A stretch of 64,000 bases of DNA from CALDOK01 sp964481655 (lineage in GTDB: Bacteria; Myxococcota_A; UBA796; JAFGLY01), in contig CAYZVO010000002.1 of assembly GCA_964481655.1 (NCBI GenBank), positions 66,863 through 130,862 on the forward strand, in the 5' to 3' direction. The position numbers and the translations under genes were made by a program. The notes beneath the pieces were generated by a model. The model had not been told where the DNA came from. It saw nothing but the letters and a program-made list of their open reading frames with translations, and searched no databases. Positions 16,754-26,328 of the stretch are shown here, piece after piece. How positions within the stretch are numbered: the stretch's first letter is position 1; every line of letters starts with the position of its first letter.

Positions 16754-19700
16754 ATGGCCCCCCGCCGCCCCGTCCACCCGACCCACATCGGTCCCTACCC
16801 GGTCCTTCGACCCCTGGGAGAAGGGGGCATGGCCCGGGTCTACGCCGTGGAGGACCCCGCCACCGGGCGGCACCGGGCGGTGAAGCTGCTGACCCAGCGC
16901 GGCATGGCCTGGACCCGGTTCGGCCGGGAGTACCGCGCCCTGGCGCGGCTGGACCACCCGAACATCGTGAAGGTCTACCGCTACGGTGTGGACGAGCACC
17001 TGCAGGCCTACCTGGTCATGGAGCTGCTCGACGGGGATCCCATCCAGGTCTGGGCCGCCCGCTACGGCGAGCCTGGGGCGCCGGAGCGCAGCGCCGCGGT
17101 GGTCCATGCCCTCATCGGCCTCGCCGAGGCTCTGGGCTACCTGCACGCCCGGCGCTACATCCACCGGGATCTCAAGTCCAACAACGTGCTGGTGCTCGAC
17201 GACGGCACCGCCAAGCTGCTGGACTTCGGCGCGACCCGCGGCATCGGCCCGGACGCCTCGAGCATCACGCGGCTGGGTGAGTTCGTGGGCACCTTCACCT
17301 ACGCCTCGCCGGAGCAGATCGACGGCGACGACCTGGACGAGCGCAGCGACCTGTACTCCCTGGGCGTGCTGGCCTACCGCCTGCTCTGCGGCCGCCCGCC
17401 GTTCGAGGCCGACAGCGCGGCGGCCATCTCGCGGATGCACTTCGAGCGCAGCCCCGAGCCCCCCCACCAACGGGTGCCGGGCATCCCCGAGCCCCTCTCG
17501 CAGCTGGTGCTGACCCTGCTGGCGAAGCGCCCGGAGGACCGGGTGCAGTCGGCCCCGGAGCTGGCGGACGCCCTGCGCCTGCTGGCCGGCGATGGTGCCA
17601 CCGGCCGCTGGGGGGCTGGCCGCGATCCCGGCGCCCCGCCGCGGCTCACGGGGCGCCGCGGCGCGCGCCAGGCCCTCGAGGCGATGGTCGAGCGGGCTCG
17701 CCCGGGGCGTATGGCCCTGATCGTGGGGCGTCCCGGCTCGGGGCGGGATCGGATGCTGGCCGAGGCCCGGGACGTCGCCGAGGCGGCGGGCTTCGAGCCC
17801 TGGAAGGTGCGGATCGCCGATGACGGCGGCCTCGAGCTGCGGCTCTGGGGCCCCTCCAGCGCCGCCCCCCAGGGCCTGGAGGCCTTCGTCGACGCCATCG
17901 ACGCCGGCGGGCGGGCGGTGGCCCTGTGCGTGCGCCACATCGAGCGCGCGCCGGCCGCCGGGATCGAGGCCTTGAAGCGCCTGCGGGAGCTGGCGGTGCA
18001 GCGCTCGCTGCCACTGCTCGTGTTCGCCTCGGTGCTGGACCGGGCGGACAGCGGGTTGCTGCGGCTGGCGTTCATGGACGCCGCGCGCATCGCGCTGCGG
18101 CCCCTGACCCGCGGTGAGGTGACCGCCCTGGTCGACGCCATGGTGGGGGCTGGCGTGGCCTCGCGGCGCACAGCCGGGGCCATCTTCGGCGCCACGGGCG
18201 CCCAGCCTGGCTTCGTGGTGCAGGTGGTCCAGGCGATGGTCGCCGGCTCCCTGTTCGCTCCGGAGCGCACCCCTGTGGGGATCGAGCGGATGCGCGACCG
18301 TTCCGAGGGCCGGGTCGTCGTGCCCAAGCCCGTGCGGCGGGCCCTGGCCCACCAGCTCGGCGCGCTGCCCCAGGCCTCGACCCGCCTGCTCGTGGCCGTC
18401 GCCCTGGCAGAGGATGCCGCGGCGCCCGAGGTCGTCCAGCGGGCCCTGGGCCTCTCCCCGGATCAGCTGCAGGCCACCGTCGGCGCGCTGATCAGGCAGG
18501 GCATCCTGGCGGAGCCGGGACCCACCGGGGTGCTCGAGCTGGCCGTGAAGCTCGCCGCGCCGGCGCTGCTGGACAGGGTCGGGGAGCGCGATCGCGCGCA
18601 CCTGCTGGAGCGCCTGGCCGAGGCCCTCCCCGGTCCGGGGCCCAGCCTCGCCGCGGTGGGCATCTTCGCGGCTGCCCGCCGACACGACGAGGCCCAGGAC
18701 GAGCTGGTGCGCTGCTACCAGGCCAGCCGCACCGGCTTCGACCTGGCGCAGCAGAGCGTGCTGGTGGGCGAGGTCGTGGGCCGCGCCACCCGGCAGCAGC
18801 TGGCCCACCCCACCACCCTGGCCCGGCTGGAGGCCTGCTGGGCGCGCACCGTGGCGGCGGTGGATCTGGACGACCCCAGGGTCGACGAGGCCCTGGATCG
18901 CGCAGAGAAGCTGGTGGTCGCCCCGGACGTGGGCGCCGAGCTCGCCCTGGAGCGCGCCCGCATCCACGGCCTGCGCGGGGAGGGCCCCGAACAGGAGCGC
19001 ACCCTGGCTCAGGCCGAGCAGACCCTCGGCCGAGGCGGGAGCCCGACCTTGCGGCACCACGTGCAGCTGGCCCGCAGCGGCCACGCCCTGCGCGGGGGCT
19101 CCCTCGGCGACGCGGAGCAGCGCGCGGTGGGTGCGCTGGCGCTCGCGACACGCTGTCGCGACCCCCACGGCCAGGGCCGAGCGCGCATCGCCCACGCCGT
19201 GTCCCTGCGCGCGCGGGGACGCCTGACCCAGGCCGACGGACAGCTGGTCGCCGCGCGGGGGCGCCTGTCCAGGGACGCGGACGATCGCTCGGTCTGGCTG
19301 GCGGACCTCGAGCGCGCGGCGCTGCTGCGGCTGCAGGGGCGTTTCTCGGAGTCCCTCGAGCTGCTCGAGCCCCAGCTCGAGCGGGCCCGGGACGCCAGCG
19401 ACGCCCCCCGCATCCTCTCGCTGCTGCCCGAGTTGGTCCATGTGGAGCTCGATCTCTACCGCCTCGGTGACGCCCGGGAGCTGTTGGCGGAGCTGGCCGA
19501 CATGGGCCTGGCCGCCAGGCACCCGGTCTCGGCGGCGGCCCTGGCCTACGCCCGCGGCCGCCTGGTCCTGGCCTCGGGCGCTCCCGGCCGCGCCGTCGAA
19601 GCCCTGGCGGAGGCGGCCTCCGACGCCGACGGCGCTGGCCTGGTGGTGGCATCCCATCGCCTGCGGGGCTGCCTGGGGCAGGCCCTGGGTATGGTCGGGG

Positions 19701-20095
19701 ACTCCCAGCGCGCGGCCACGGCCTGCCAACAGGCCATCGACGGCCTGGCCACCGTCGGACACCTGCCGGCGCTCGCGGAGGCCTGCGCCTGCCGGATGCG
19801 GGGGCTGGGGTTCCGCATCGACCCCGCCGTCTGCTTCGGACCGGTGCTGCCCTGGCTCAACGAGCAGCCCATGCGCCTGGCCCGCATGACCTACCTGCTG
19901 GCCTGCGGCACCCACGCAGCGGCCCGCGGAGACGGCCGGGGCGCCCACTACGCCTACCTGGACGCCCGGGCACTGATGGACGAGATCTCCGAGACCCTGA
20001 GCCCCGAGATCCGCGCCGCGTTCCGGGTCCACCCATGGTTCCGGGAGCTGGCCAAGGGAGACGATCAGGGCAGCGCGTGGAAGGGGCGGCGCTGA
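16754..20095 (+). CDS. Ser/Thr protein kinase with AAA-type ATPase and TPR-like repeats
   Basis: The kinase domain (about 10-280) is complete: glycine loop GEGGMARV, K44, catalytic HRDLKSNN with D139, DFG D157, and APE-like SPEQ. A P-loop ATPase-like region begins near residue 300 (GRPGSGRD at about 325), and the last 500 residues are Ala/Leu/Arg-rich helical repeats of the TPR or MalT type. This is the common architecture of the giant myxobacterial kinase-ATPase-TPR signalling proteins; it is cytoplasmic, with no membrane helix. The P-loop ends in RD rather than K-[ST], so nucleotide binding there may be weak. Substrate unknown. It faces the PhnD-like gene across a short divergent promoter region, which may mean a shared function. 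Confidence 0.88.
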   Translation: MAPRRPVHPTHIGPYPVLRPLGEGGMARVYAVEDPATGRHRAVKLLTQRGMAWTRFGREYRALARLDHPNIVKVYRYGVDEHLQAYLVMELLDGDPIQVWAARYGEPGAPERSAAVVHALIGLAEALGYLHARRYIHRDLKSNNVLVLDDGTAKLLDFGATRGIGPDASSITRLGEFVGTFTYASPEQIDGDDLDERSDLYSLGVLAYRLLCGRPPFEADSAAAISRMHFERSPEPPHQRVPGIPEPLSQLVLTLLAKRPEDRVQSAPELADALRLLAGDGATGRWGAGRDPGAPPRLTGRRGARQALEAMVERARPGRMALIVGRPGSGRDRMLAEARDVAEAAGFEPWKVRIADDGGLELRLWGPSSAAPQGLEAFVDAIDAGGRAVALCVRHIERAPAAGIEALKRLRELAVQRSLPLLVFASVLDRADSGLLRLAFMDAARIALRPLTRGEVTALVDAMVGAGVASRRTAGAIFGATGAQPGFVVQVVQAMVAGSLFAPERTPVGIERMRDRSEGRVVVPKPVRRALAHQLGALPQASTRLLVAVALAEDAAAPEVVQRALGLSPDQLQATVGALIRQGILAEPGPTGVLELAVKLAAPALLDRVGERDRAHLLERLAEALPGPGPSLAAVGIFAAARRHDEAQDELVRCYQASRTGFDLAQQSVLVGEVVGRATRQQLAHPTTLARLEACWARTVAAVDLDDPRVDEALDRAEKLVVAPDVGAELALERARIHGLRGEGPEQERTLAQAEQTLGRGGSPTLRHHVQLARSGHALRGGSLGDAEQRAVGALALATRCRDPHGQGRARIAHAVSLRARGRLTQADGQLVAARGRLSRDADDRSVWLADLERAALLRLQGRFSESLELLEPQLERARDASDAPRILSLLPELVHVELDLYRLGDARELLAELADMGLAARHPVSAAALAYARGRLVLASGAPGRAVEALAEAASDADGAGLVVASHRLRGCLGQALGMVGDSQRAATACQQAIDGLATVGHLPALAEACACRMRGLGFRIDPAVCFGPVLPWLNEQPMRLARMTYLLACGTHAAARGDGRGAHYAYLDARALMDEISETLSPEIRAAFRVHPWFRELAKGDDQGSAWKGRR

Positions 20096-20135
20096 CGGCG
20101 GTGCGTCGGAGGCGGCAAGCCCCGGCCCGTTGGAG

Positions 20136-20141
20136 TATGCT
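20136..20141 (+). promoter_or_regulatory. Possible -10 box (TATGCT) for a leaderless transcript
   Basis: TATGCT is followed by TCGGAC and then the ATG at 20148, the same 6-base spacing as upstream of 12929 and 16754. A GGAG is also nearby but lies inside and before this box. Confidence 0.4.
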
Positions 20142-20147
20142 TCGGAC

Positions 20148-20711
20148 ATGATGTCTCTGCGCGCCATCCATGCCGTCCCTTTGCTGCTCCTGCTCGCCTG
20201 CAAGGGTGACGACGACACTCAGGTCGATGACCAGGCCGAGGCGCTGCCCGTCGGGCAGCTTCAGGGTGGTGACTACCAGATGTTCACCACCGCGGTCAGC
20301 GACGGCTGCCTCGACGGTGCGCTCGAGGCGCTGTTCATGCCCGCCGGTCCCGCTGAGCCCCACGCCTTCGAGTATCCGGTCTACATCCCGGGTCTCGCCG
20401 ACCTGCCCGCCAGCTACTCGGTGGACTTCCGGGAGCCCTTCGTGGGCATGGACGTCACCGTCAGTCAGCTGGACGAGACCACCCTCGAGGTGGCGGGGAG
20501 CACCATGTCCGCGGTGGCCCTGGGTGGCAACACCGGCGACTGCGTGGCGGACATGCAGGCCGACGCCCAGCTGTGGGCGGTAGCGACGACCCGCGTCGAG
20601 GGCGCGGCGGTCATCGAGGTGCGCGACCCGAGGGGCGCCGAGGGGCTCTGTCCGGTCTTCGAGGTCGACCCCTGCCAGGTCGAGCTCGAGCTGTCCGGAG
20701 AGCTGGACTGA
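20148..20711 (+). CDS. Lipoprotein of unknown function
   Basis: The 187-residue product starts MMSLRAIHAVPLLLLLAC, a short signal with a clear LLAC lipobox, followed by an acidic linker (KGDDDTQVDDQ). The mature part, about 165 residues, is acidic and contains paired cysteines (DGCLDGAL, GDCVADMQ, GLCPVFEVDPC), which fits a small disulfide-bonded envelope domain. I do not recognise the family. A TTG at 20130 in the same frame would add six residues and spoil the signal, so I use the first ATG. It stands alone between the kinase and a small acidic protein. Confidence 0.7.
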   Translation: MMSLRAIHAVPLLLLLACKGDDDTQVDDQAEALPVGQLQGGDYQMFTTAVSDGCLDGALEALFMPAGPAEPHAFEYPVYIPGLADLPASYSVDFREPFVGMDVTVSQLDETTLEVAGSTMSAVALGGNTGDCVADMQADAQLWAVATTRVEGAAVIEVRDPRGAEGLCPVFEVDPCQVELELSGELD

Positions 20712-20808
20712 GCTCCGCGGGCGCGTCCTTCGCAGGGCGGGACTGAAACGGAACATCGAGCGTCCGATGGGATCGGTGTGGGTTTCCGATCACCCTGATG
20801 GAGCGACG

Positions 20809-20985
20809 ATGAACGAGCACCAGGACCTCTTCGAGCAGGACTACGACCTCGAGATCGAGGACATCGACGACGACGAGCTGGACGACGGGCCGGAGTACGA
20901 TCTCATCGCCCTGCTCGACGGTGACGACGACGGTCCCTGCGGACTGAGCGACGCCGAGCTCGCGGTGGTGCAGCGCATCACCTGA
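20809..20985 (+). CDS. Small acidic hypothetical protein (58 aa)
   Basis: The ATG at 20809 has a GGAG six bases upstream and opens a 58-residue frame starting MNEHQDLFEQD. Over a third of the residues are Asp or Glu, in runs such as EIEDIDDDELDDG and LLDGDDDGPCGLSD. There is no signal or membrane segment. The frame can be extended to 20767 without support. Such proteins may bind cations or mimic nucleic acid, but nothing specific can be said. It could also be a chance frame. Confidence 0.45.
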   Translation: MNEHQDLFEQDYDLEIEDIDDDELDDGPEYDLIALLDGDDDGPCGLSDAELAVVQRIT

Positions 20986-21182
20986 CGCGCGCCGAGCGCG
21001 AGGATGAGCGCGGGCTGTGGTGGCCTCCGGGAAAACCCTGAGGTCCACGGATCCGGTGGTTCCACCTGTGGATGGGCATGGGGAGGGGATCGTAGGACAA
21101 CAAACGACAATTGTGGCGCGGTCCTTCGACTACGCTTTTTCCTGACGGGTTGTCCAAAGACCAAACTGCGTGGAGTGCGTCC

Positions 21183-21881
21183 ATGGGTGCAGACTTCACC
21201 CTCGAGCTACGCCGGCTTGCGGGCACGGATCCGCGCTTCGCGGTGCGCTATTCCTGTCGCAACGGTCGGGCGGTCCTGGGACGCCGGCCGGTGTGGTCTG
21301 TGGCCGAGGCGTCCCTGCGCAGCAACGGTCACGCTGAGGGCGCGAGCGCAGCCGAGCTGCTCCAGGCTGTCTTCGTCTTCGTGGGTTTCGAGCTGGCGGA
21401 CAACGGCAAGTTCGAGCTGTGGCCCCACGGTGAGCGCGCCCTGCTCGAGCTGCCGGTGGCCGGCACCTGGGTGACCGTGACCCCGACGCCGGTGCAGGCC
21501 CGCCCCTTCTTCTCCCTGGACACCGACGAGCTGGACTTCGTGCGCCCGTGGAAGGGGCGCCTGCGCGGTGCGCACGCCCCGGAGCCACCGACCGAGCCAG
21601 GCATCAGCCGCAGCCGCTGGGAGCGTCCCAGCGTGGACGAGCTGGACGAGAGCCTGCTCGTCGACCTCGGCGAGGAGTCCCTCGAGATCCTCCCCATGCC
21701 AGCCAGGGCTCCCGCCGTGGCCGCACCCGAAGAACCCGCGGTGGGGGAGCTGAAGCGCGAGATCGACGACCTCCAGGGGGAGCTGAAAGCGGAGCGCAGC
21801 CAGACCCAGAAGCTGCTGGGGCAGGTCCACAAGCTCCAGGCGGCTGTGGCGGCCTTGGTGTCCCAGGTCAACCGAGGCTGA
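21183..21881 (+). CDS. Hypothetical protein with C-terminal coiled coil
   Basis: The product is 232 residues with no signal or membrane helix. The N-terminal 130 residues look globular (MGADFTLELRRLAGTDPRF, then RPFFSLDTDELDFVRP). A Pro/Ala-rich linker follows, and the last 45 residues are a charged heptad-like helix (LKREIDDLQGELKAERSQ, then LLGQVHKLQAAV) that should form a coiled coil. The ATG at 21183 has a GGAG about 8 bases upstream. It lies directly before mutA but 78 bases apart, so cotranscription is uncertain. Family not recognised. Confidence 0.65.
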   Translation: MGADFTLELRRLAGTDPRFAVRYSCRNGRAVLGRRPVWSVAEASLRSNGHAEGASAAELLQAVFVFVGFELADNGKFELWPHGERALLELPVAGTWVTVTPTPVQARPFFSLDTDELDFVRPWKGRLRGAHAPEPPTEPGISRSRWERPSVDELDESLLVDLGEESLEILPMPARAPAVAAPEEPAVGELKREIDDLQGELKAERSQTQKLLGQVHKLQAAVAALVSQVNRG

Positions 21882-21959
21882 TCCGGCTCGCCCTCTGGCG
21901 CTTGCGACCCTGCGGGGCGGGGGCTAGTCCTCCGAGTCCCCACGCTCCAGGAAGAGCCC

Positions 21960-24175
21960 ATGGCGAGTCAGGATCAGGCAGGCGGGTTCCCCGTCCACAG
22001 CTACGAGGACTGGCGCGCGGCGGCGGAGGCCACCCTCCGCGGCGCGCCGTTCGAGAAGAAGCTTGTCACGCGCACCCACGAAGGCATCGCGGTCCAGCCG
22101 GTCTACGGCCCCAGCGGTCCCCCGGCCGAGGGGGCCCGCCCCCCCCCCCCCCCCCCCCCCCCCAACCCGGGCAAAGCCCCAGGCAGCNNNNNNNNNNGAT
22201 GCGCGTCCCCCCTCACCCCCCCCCCCCGCCGCCGGCGCCGCCCCGCCCCCCCCCCGCGCCCTTCACCAGGGGTGGAACGGCCGATGGAGGCTGGACCATC
22301 CAGCAGCAGTACGCCTACCCGGAGCCGGCCGCCAACGCGGCGGCCATGGCCACCGACCTCGGGCGCGGGGTGCAGGCGGTCTGGCTCGAGCTGGACGCGG
22401 CCTGTCGCAGCGGGCGCGACCACAACCAGCAGCCCGAGCTGGGCCTCGCTGGCCGGGGCGGGGTGATGATCGCCAGCCTCGGTGAGCTGCAGGCGGCCCT
22501 CGAGCCCGTCGAGCTCGCCTCCGTCCCCGTCGCCCTCGACGCTGGGGCCAGCGCCCTGCCGGTGGCTGCGCTCCTGGTGACCACCGCGGGAACCGCGGGC
22601 GTGGAGCCTGGGACCCTGCGCGGCTCCCTGGGCATGGACCCCCTGGCGGCCCTCGCCGCCGACGGCGGCCTGCCCTGCTCCGTGGGCGCCAGCCTCGACC
22701 AGCTCTCGGACCTCGCCGCCTGGTGCAGCACCGAAGCGCCGGGGCTCCGCGCGGCCCACGTCAGCACCCTGCCCCACCAGGGCGCGGGCGCCAGCGCCGC
22801 CCAGGAACTGGGCGTCGCCCTGGCCACCGGCGTGGCCTACCTGCGCGCCATGGTCGGGCACGGCCTGAGCGTCGATCGCGCCGCGGGCCAGCTGCGCTTC
22901 GTCTTCGGCCTGCGGGCCGACCTGTTCATGGAGGTCGCCAAGCTCCGCGCGGCCCGGGCGCTGTGGTCCCGCGTGGTCACCGCCTGCGGCGGCAGCCCCG
23001 AGGCCGGCCGCATGGTCGTGCACGCGCGCACCTCCCCCGCGGACCGCACCGTGCGCGATCCCTGGGTCAACCTGCTGCGGAGCACCACCGAGTGCTTCGC
23101 CGCGGCGGTGGGCGGCGCGGACTCCGTCCACGTGGGGACCTTCGAGGAAGCCATCGGCCTCCCGGACGACTTCTCCCGCCGCATCGCGGCGAACACCCAG
23201 CTGCTCCTGCGCGAGGAGAGCCACATCGACGCGGTCGCCGATCCCGCGGGCGGCTCCTGGTACGTCGAGGCCCTCACCGACGAGCTCGTCGTCGCCGGAT
23301 GGGCCGAGCTGCAGGCCATCGAGGCCGCGGGCGGCGTCGCCGAGGCCCTGACCAGCGGCTGGCTGGCCGAGCGCATCGCCGGCGTGGCCGCGGGCCGCGC
23401 TCGCGCCGTCGCCAAGCGCAAGGACCCGGTCACCGGTGTCAGCGAGTTCCCCTTCATCCACGAGGCCCCGGTGGAGCGCGACGCGCCCGAGCTGGACGAC
23501 CTCGCCGACCTCGCCGGCTGCACCCTCGAGGCCTGGCGCGCGGACCACCCCATGGTCTCCCTCGAGGAGCTGAAGGCCGCGGCGGTGGGTCAGGGTCTGG
23601 CCACCCGCGCCGCCCTCCTGGCGGCCGCCAACGGCGCCACCGTCGGCGCCATGAGCGGCGCGCTGCGCCGTGACTCCGAGCCCGCGCGCTGCGCCGCGCT
23701 CCCGGCGCTGCGCCAGGCCGAGCCCTACGAGGCCCTGCGGGACGCGTCGGACGCCTACACCGCCACCCACGGCCACCGACCGCGGGTGTTCCTGGCCAAC
23801 CTCGGCCCCATCCCCAAGCATCGCGTGCGCGCGCTGTGGTCCGGCAACTTCCTGGGAGCCGGCGGCTTCGAGGTCCTTGGCAACGACGGCTTCGCCAGCG
23901 CCGAAGACGCCGCCGCCGCCTGCGCCGTCGCGGTGAAGGAGCAGGGCGCCATCGCCGCGATCATCTGCGGCTCCGACCCGGTCTACCCCGACATGATCCC
24001 CGCCCTGGCTCCGGCCCTGCGCGACGCAGGCGCCCAGCGGGTGCTGCTGGCGGGTCGCCCCGGTGCCCACCAGGTCGCCTACGAGCAGGCTGGCGTGGAC
24101 GCCTTCATCTTCCTCGGCTGCGACGTGCTGGGTGTGCTCGGCGAGCTGCAACGTGACCTGGGGGTGCAGGCATGA
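21960..24175 (+). CDS. mutA: Methylmalonyl-CoA mutase small (non-B12-binding) subunit, split by an assembly gap
   Basis: This is the alpha/MutA-type partner of mutB. The N-terminus is read from the ATG at 21960 (after AGGAAGAG); from about 22262 the sequence continues in another frame to 24175. The catalytic-barrel-like part matches MutB in layout (LFMEVAKLRAARALW, ADPAGGSWYVEAL). The C-terminal cobalamin-type domain has ATHGHRPRVFLANLGPIPKH instead of the DxHxxG ligand motif, so it does not bind B12. The break is a 10-N gap with poly-C flanks: the left side ends in EGARP and the right resumes at FTRGGTADGGW, so little or nothing seems missing. It overlaps mutB by 4 bases (ATGA) and forms the heterodimer. 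Confidence 0.88.
22139..22262. other. Assembly gap with corrupted poly-C flanks
   Basis: A run of about 25 C is followed by ten N (22188-22197) and another C-rich, error-like stretch. It interrupts mutA and changes the frame. Coding sense on both sides can be joined without missing residues, so this is a scaffold artefact and not a repeat with biological meaning. Confidence 0.85.
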
Positions 24176-26319
24176 CCACCTTCCCCGACTTCTCGACCCT
24201 CCCCCTGCCCGCCGCCCCCGCGGCCGAGCCCACCACCGGCGACGCCCCGGCCCCCTGGGAGACCCCCGAGGGCATCCCCGTGCGCTCGCTCTACACCGCG
24301 GCCGACGTGCAGGATCTCCCCCACCTGGGTGCCTGGCCCGGCTTCGCCCCCTTCGTGCGCGGGCCCTACGCCACCATGTATGTGGGGCGCCCCTGGACCG
24401 TGCGCCAGTACGCGGGCTTCTCCACCGCCGAAGACTCCAACGCCTTCTACCGCCGCAACCTCGCGGCCGGGCAGAAGGGCCTGAGCATCGCCTTCGACCT
24501 GGCCACCCACCGCGGCTACGACTCCGACCACCCGCGGGTGTCTGGGGATGTTGGCATGGCCGGCGTGGCCATCGACAACATCAAGGACATGCGCATCCTG
24601 TTCGACGGGATCCCCCTGGACCAGATGTCCGTGTCCATGACCATGAACGGCGCGGTGCTGCCCATCATGGCGCTGTACATCGTGGCGGCCGAGGAACAGG
24701 GCGTGGAGCACAAGGCCCTGTCCGGGACCATCCAGAACGACATCCTCAAGGAGTTCATGGTCCGGAACACCTACATCTACCCGCCCGAGCCCTCGATGCG
24801 GATCATCGCCGACATCTTCGAGTACGCCTCGGCGGAGATGCCCCGCTTCAACACCATCTCCATCTCCGGCTACCACATGCAGGAGGCCGGCGCGACGGCG
24901 GACATCGAGCTGGCCTACACCCTGGCCGATGGCCTGGACTACGTGAACACCGGCATCAAGGCCGGCCTGGGCGTGGACACCTTCGCCCCGCGGTTCAGCT
25001 TCTTCTTCGGCATGTCCATGAACTACTTCATGGAGGTCGCCAAGCTGCGCGCCGCCCGCCTGCTCTGGCACCGGCTGCTGTCGGGCTTCGAGCCGAAGAA
25101 CCCCAAGTCCATGATGCTGCGGACCCACTGCCAGACCTCGGGCTGGTCGCTGACCGCCCAGGACCCGTTCAACAACGTGGCGCGCACCTGTGTCGAGGCC
25201 ATGGCCGCGGCCCATGGGCACACCCAGTCCCTGCACACCAACAGCCTGGACGAGGCCCTGGCGCTGCCCTCGGAGTTCTCCGCCCGCATCGCCCGCAACA
25301 CCCAGCTGTACCTGCAGCAGGAGACCGGCACCTGCCGCACCGTCGATCCCTGGGGCGGCAGCTTCTACGTCGAGCGGCTCACCCAGGATCTCGCCGACCG
25401 CGCCTGGACGCACATCCAGGAGGTCCAGGAGCTGGGGGGCATGGCCCGCGCCATCGAGACCGGGCTGCCCAAGATGCGCATCGAGGAAGCCTCGGCGCGC
25501 ACCCAGGCCCGCATCGACGCCGGCAAGCAGACCATCGTCGGCCTGAACCGCTTCACGGTGAACGAGGAGCCCACCATCGACATCCGCCAGGTGGACAACA
25601 CCGCCGTGCGGGGGGCCCAGATCGCCCGGCTCGACGCCCTCCGTGCCGAGCGGGATCCCGCGGTCGTGCGGCAGCGCCTCGAGGCCCTGACCAACGCCGC
25701 GGACCGGGGCGAGGGCAACCTGCTCGAGCTGTCCGTCCAGGCGGCCCGGGCCAAGGCCACCGTCGGGGAGATCTCCGAGGCCCTGGTCGATGTCTACGGC
25801 CGCCACCAGGCGGCGCCCAAGCTGGTGCACAATGTCTACAGCACGGAGGCTGGCGTGGAACGCGAGGACATCAAGGCGGTGCGCGAGCTCGCCGACCGCT
25901 TCGAGCAGCTCGAGGGCCGCCGGCCCCGCCTGCTGGTGGCCAAGATGGGCCAGGACGGCCACGACCGCGGCCAGAAGGTGGTGGCCACCGCCTTCGCCGA
26001 CCTCGGCTTCGACGTGGACGTGGGGCCCCTGTTCCAGACCCCCGAGGAGACCGCCCGCCAGGCGGTCGAGAACGACGTGCACGTGGTGGGCGCCAGCTCC
26101 CTGGCCGCCGGCCACCTCACCCTGGTGCCGGCCCTGCGCGCGCAGCTCGATGAGCTCGGTCGCCCCGACATCCTCGTCGTGGCCGGTGGGGTCATCCCCC
26201 CCAACGACCACGAGGCCCTCTACGAGGCGGGCGCCGCGGCCATCTTCGGCCCCGGCACCGTGATCCCGGAAGCCGCGAAGGCCCTGCTCGAGCAGCTGCT
26301 GGAGCAGGAAGAGGAGTAG
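24172..26319 (+). CDS. mutB: Methylmalonyl-CoA mutase large, B12-binding subunit
   Basis: This 715-residue catalytic subunit interconverts (R)-methylmalonyl-CoA and succinyl-CoA with adenosylcobalamin. The (beta/alpha)8 barrel (about 90-560) contains family signatures such as YATMYVGRPWTVRQYAGFS, RTHCQTSGWSLTAQDP and DPWGGSFYVE. The cobalamin-binding domain has GQDGHDRG with H597 as the lower cobalt ligand, then ASSLAAGH and AGGVIPP. Length and order match bacterial MutB. It follows mutA with an ATGA overlap. The accessory GTPase MeaB is also in the window, near 57393, but not adjacent. It probably serves propionate breakdown or formation. The gene converges on the AgmX gene with 9 bases between. 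Confidence 0.96.
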   Translation: MTTFPDFSTLPLPAAPAAEPTTGDAPAPWETPEGIPVRSLYTAADVQDLPHLGAWPGFAPFVRGPYATMYVGRPWTVRQYAGFSTAEDSNAFYRRNLAAGQKGLSIAFDLATHRGYDSDHPRVSGDVGMAGVAIDNIKDMRILFDGIPLDQMSVSMTMNGAVLPIMALYIVAAEEQGVEHKALSGTIQNDILKEFMVRNTYIYPPEPSMRIIADIFEYASAEMPRFNTISISGYHMQEAGATADIELAYTLADGLDYVNTGIKAGLGVDTFAPRFSFFFGMSMNYFMEVAKLRAARLLWHRLLSGFEPKNPKSMMLRTHCQTSGWSLTAQDPFNNVARTCVEAMAAAHGHTQSLHTNSLDEALALPSEFSARIARNTQLYLQQETGTCRTVDPWGGSFYVERLTQDLADRAWTHIQEVQELGGMARAIETGLPKMRIEEASARTQARIDAGKQTIVGLNRFTVNEEPTIDIRQVDNTAVRGAQIARLDALRAERDPAVVRQRLEALTNAADRGEGNLLELSVQAARAKATVGEISEALVDVYGRHQAAPKLVHNVYSTEAGVEREDIKAVRELADRFEQLEGRRPRLLVAKMGQDGHDRGQKVVATAFADLGFDVDVGPLFQTPEETARQAVENDVHVVGASSLAAGHLTLVPALRAQLDELGRPDILVVAGGVIPPNDHEALYEAGAAAIFGPGTVIPEAAKALLEQLLEQEEE

Positions 26320-26328
26320 GGTGTCGGG

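Noticed and set aside
16724..20218. A 1164-codon minus-strand frame opposite the kinase
   Set aside because: It lacks recognisable domains and is rich in Gly, Gln, Arg and Ala, while the plus strand has intact kinase motifs.
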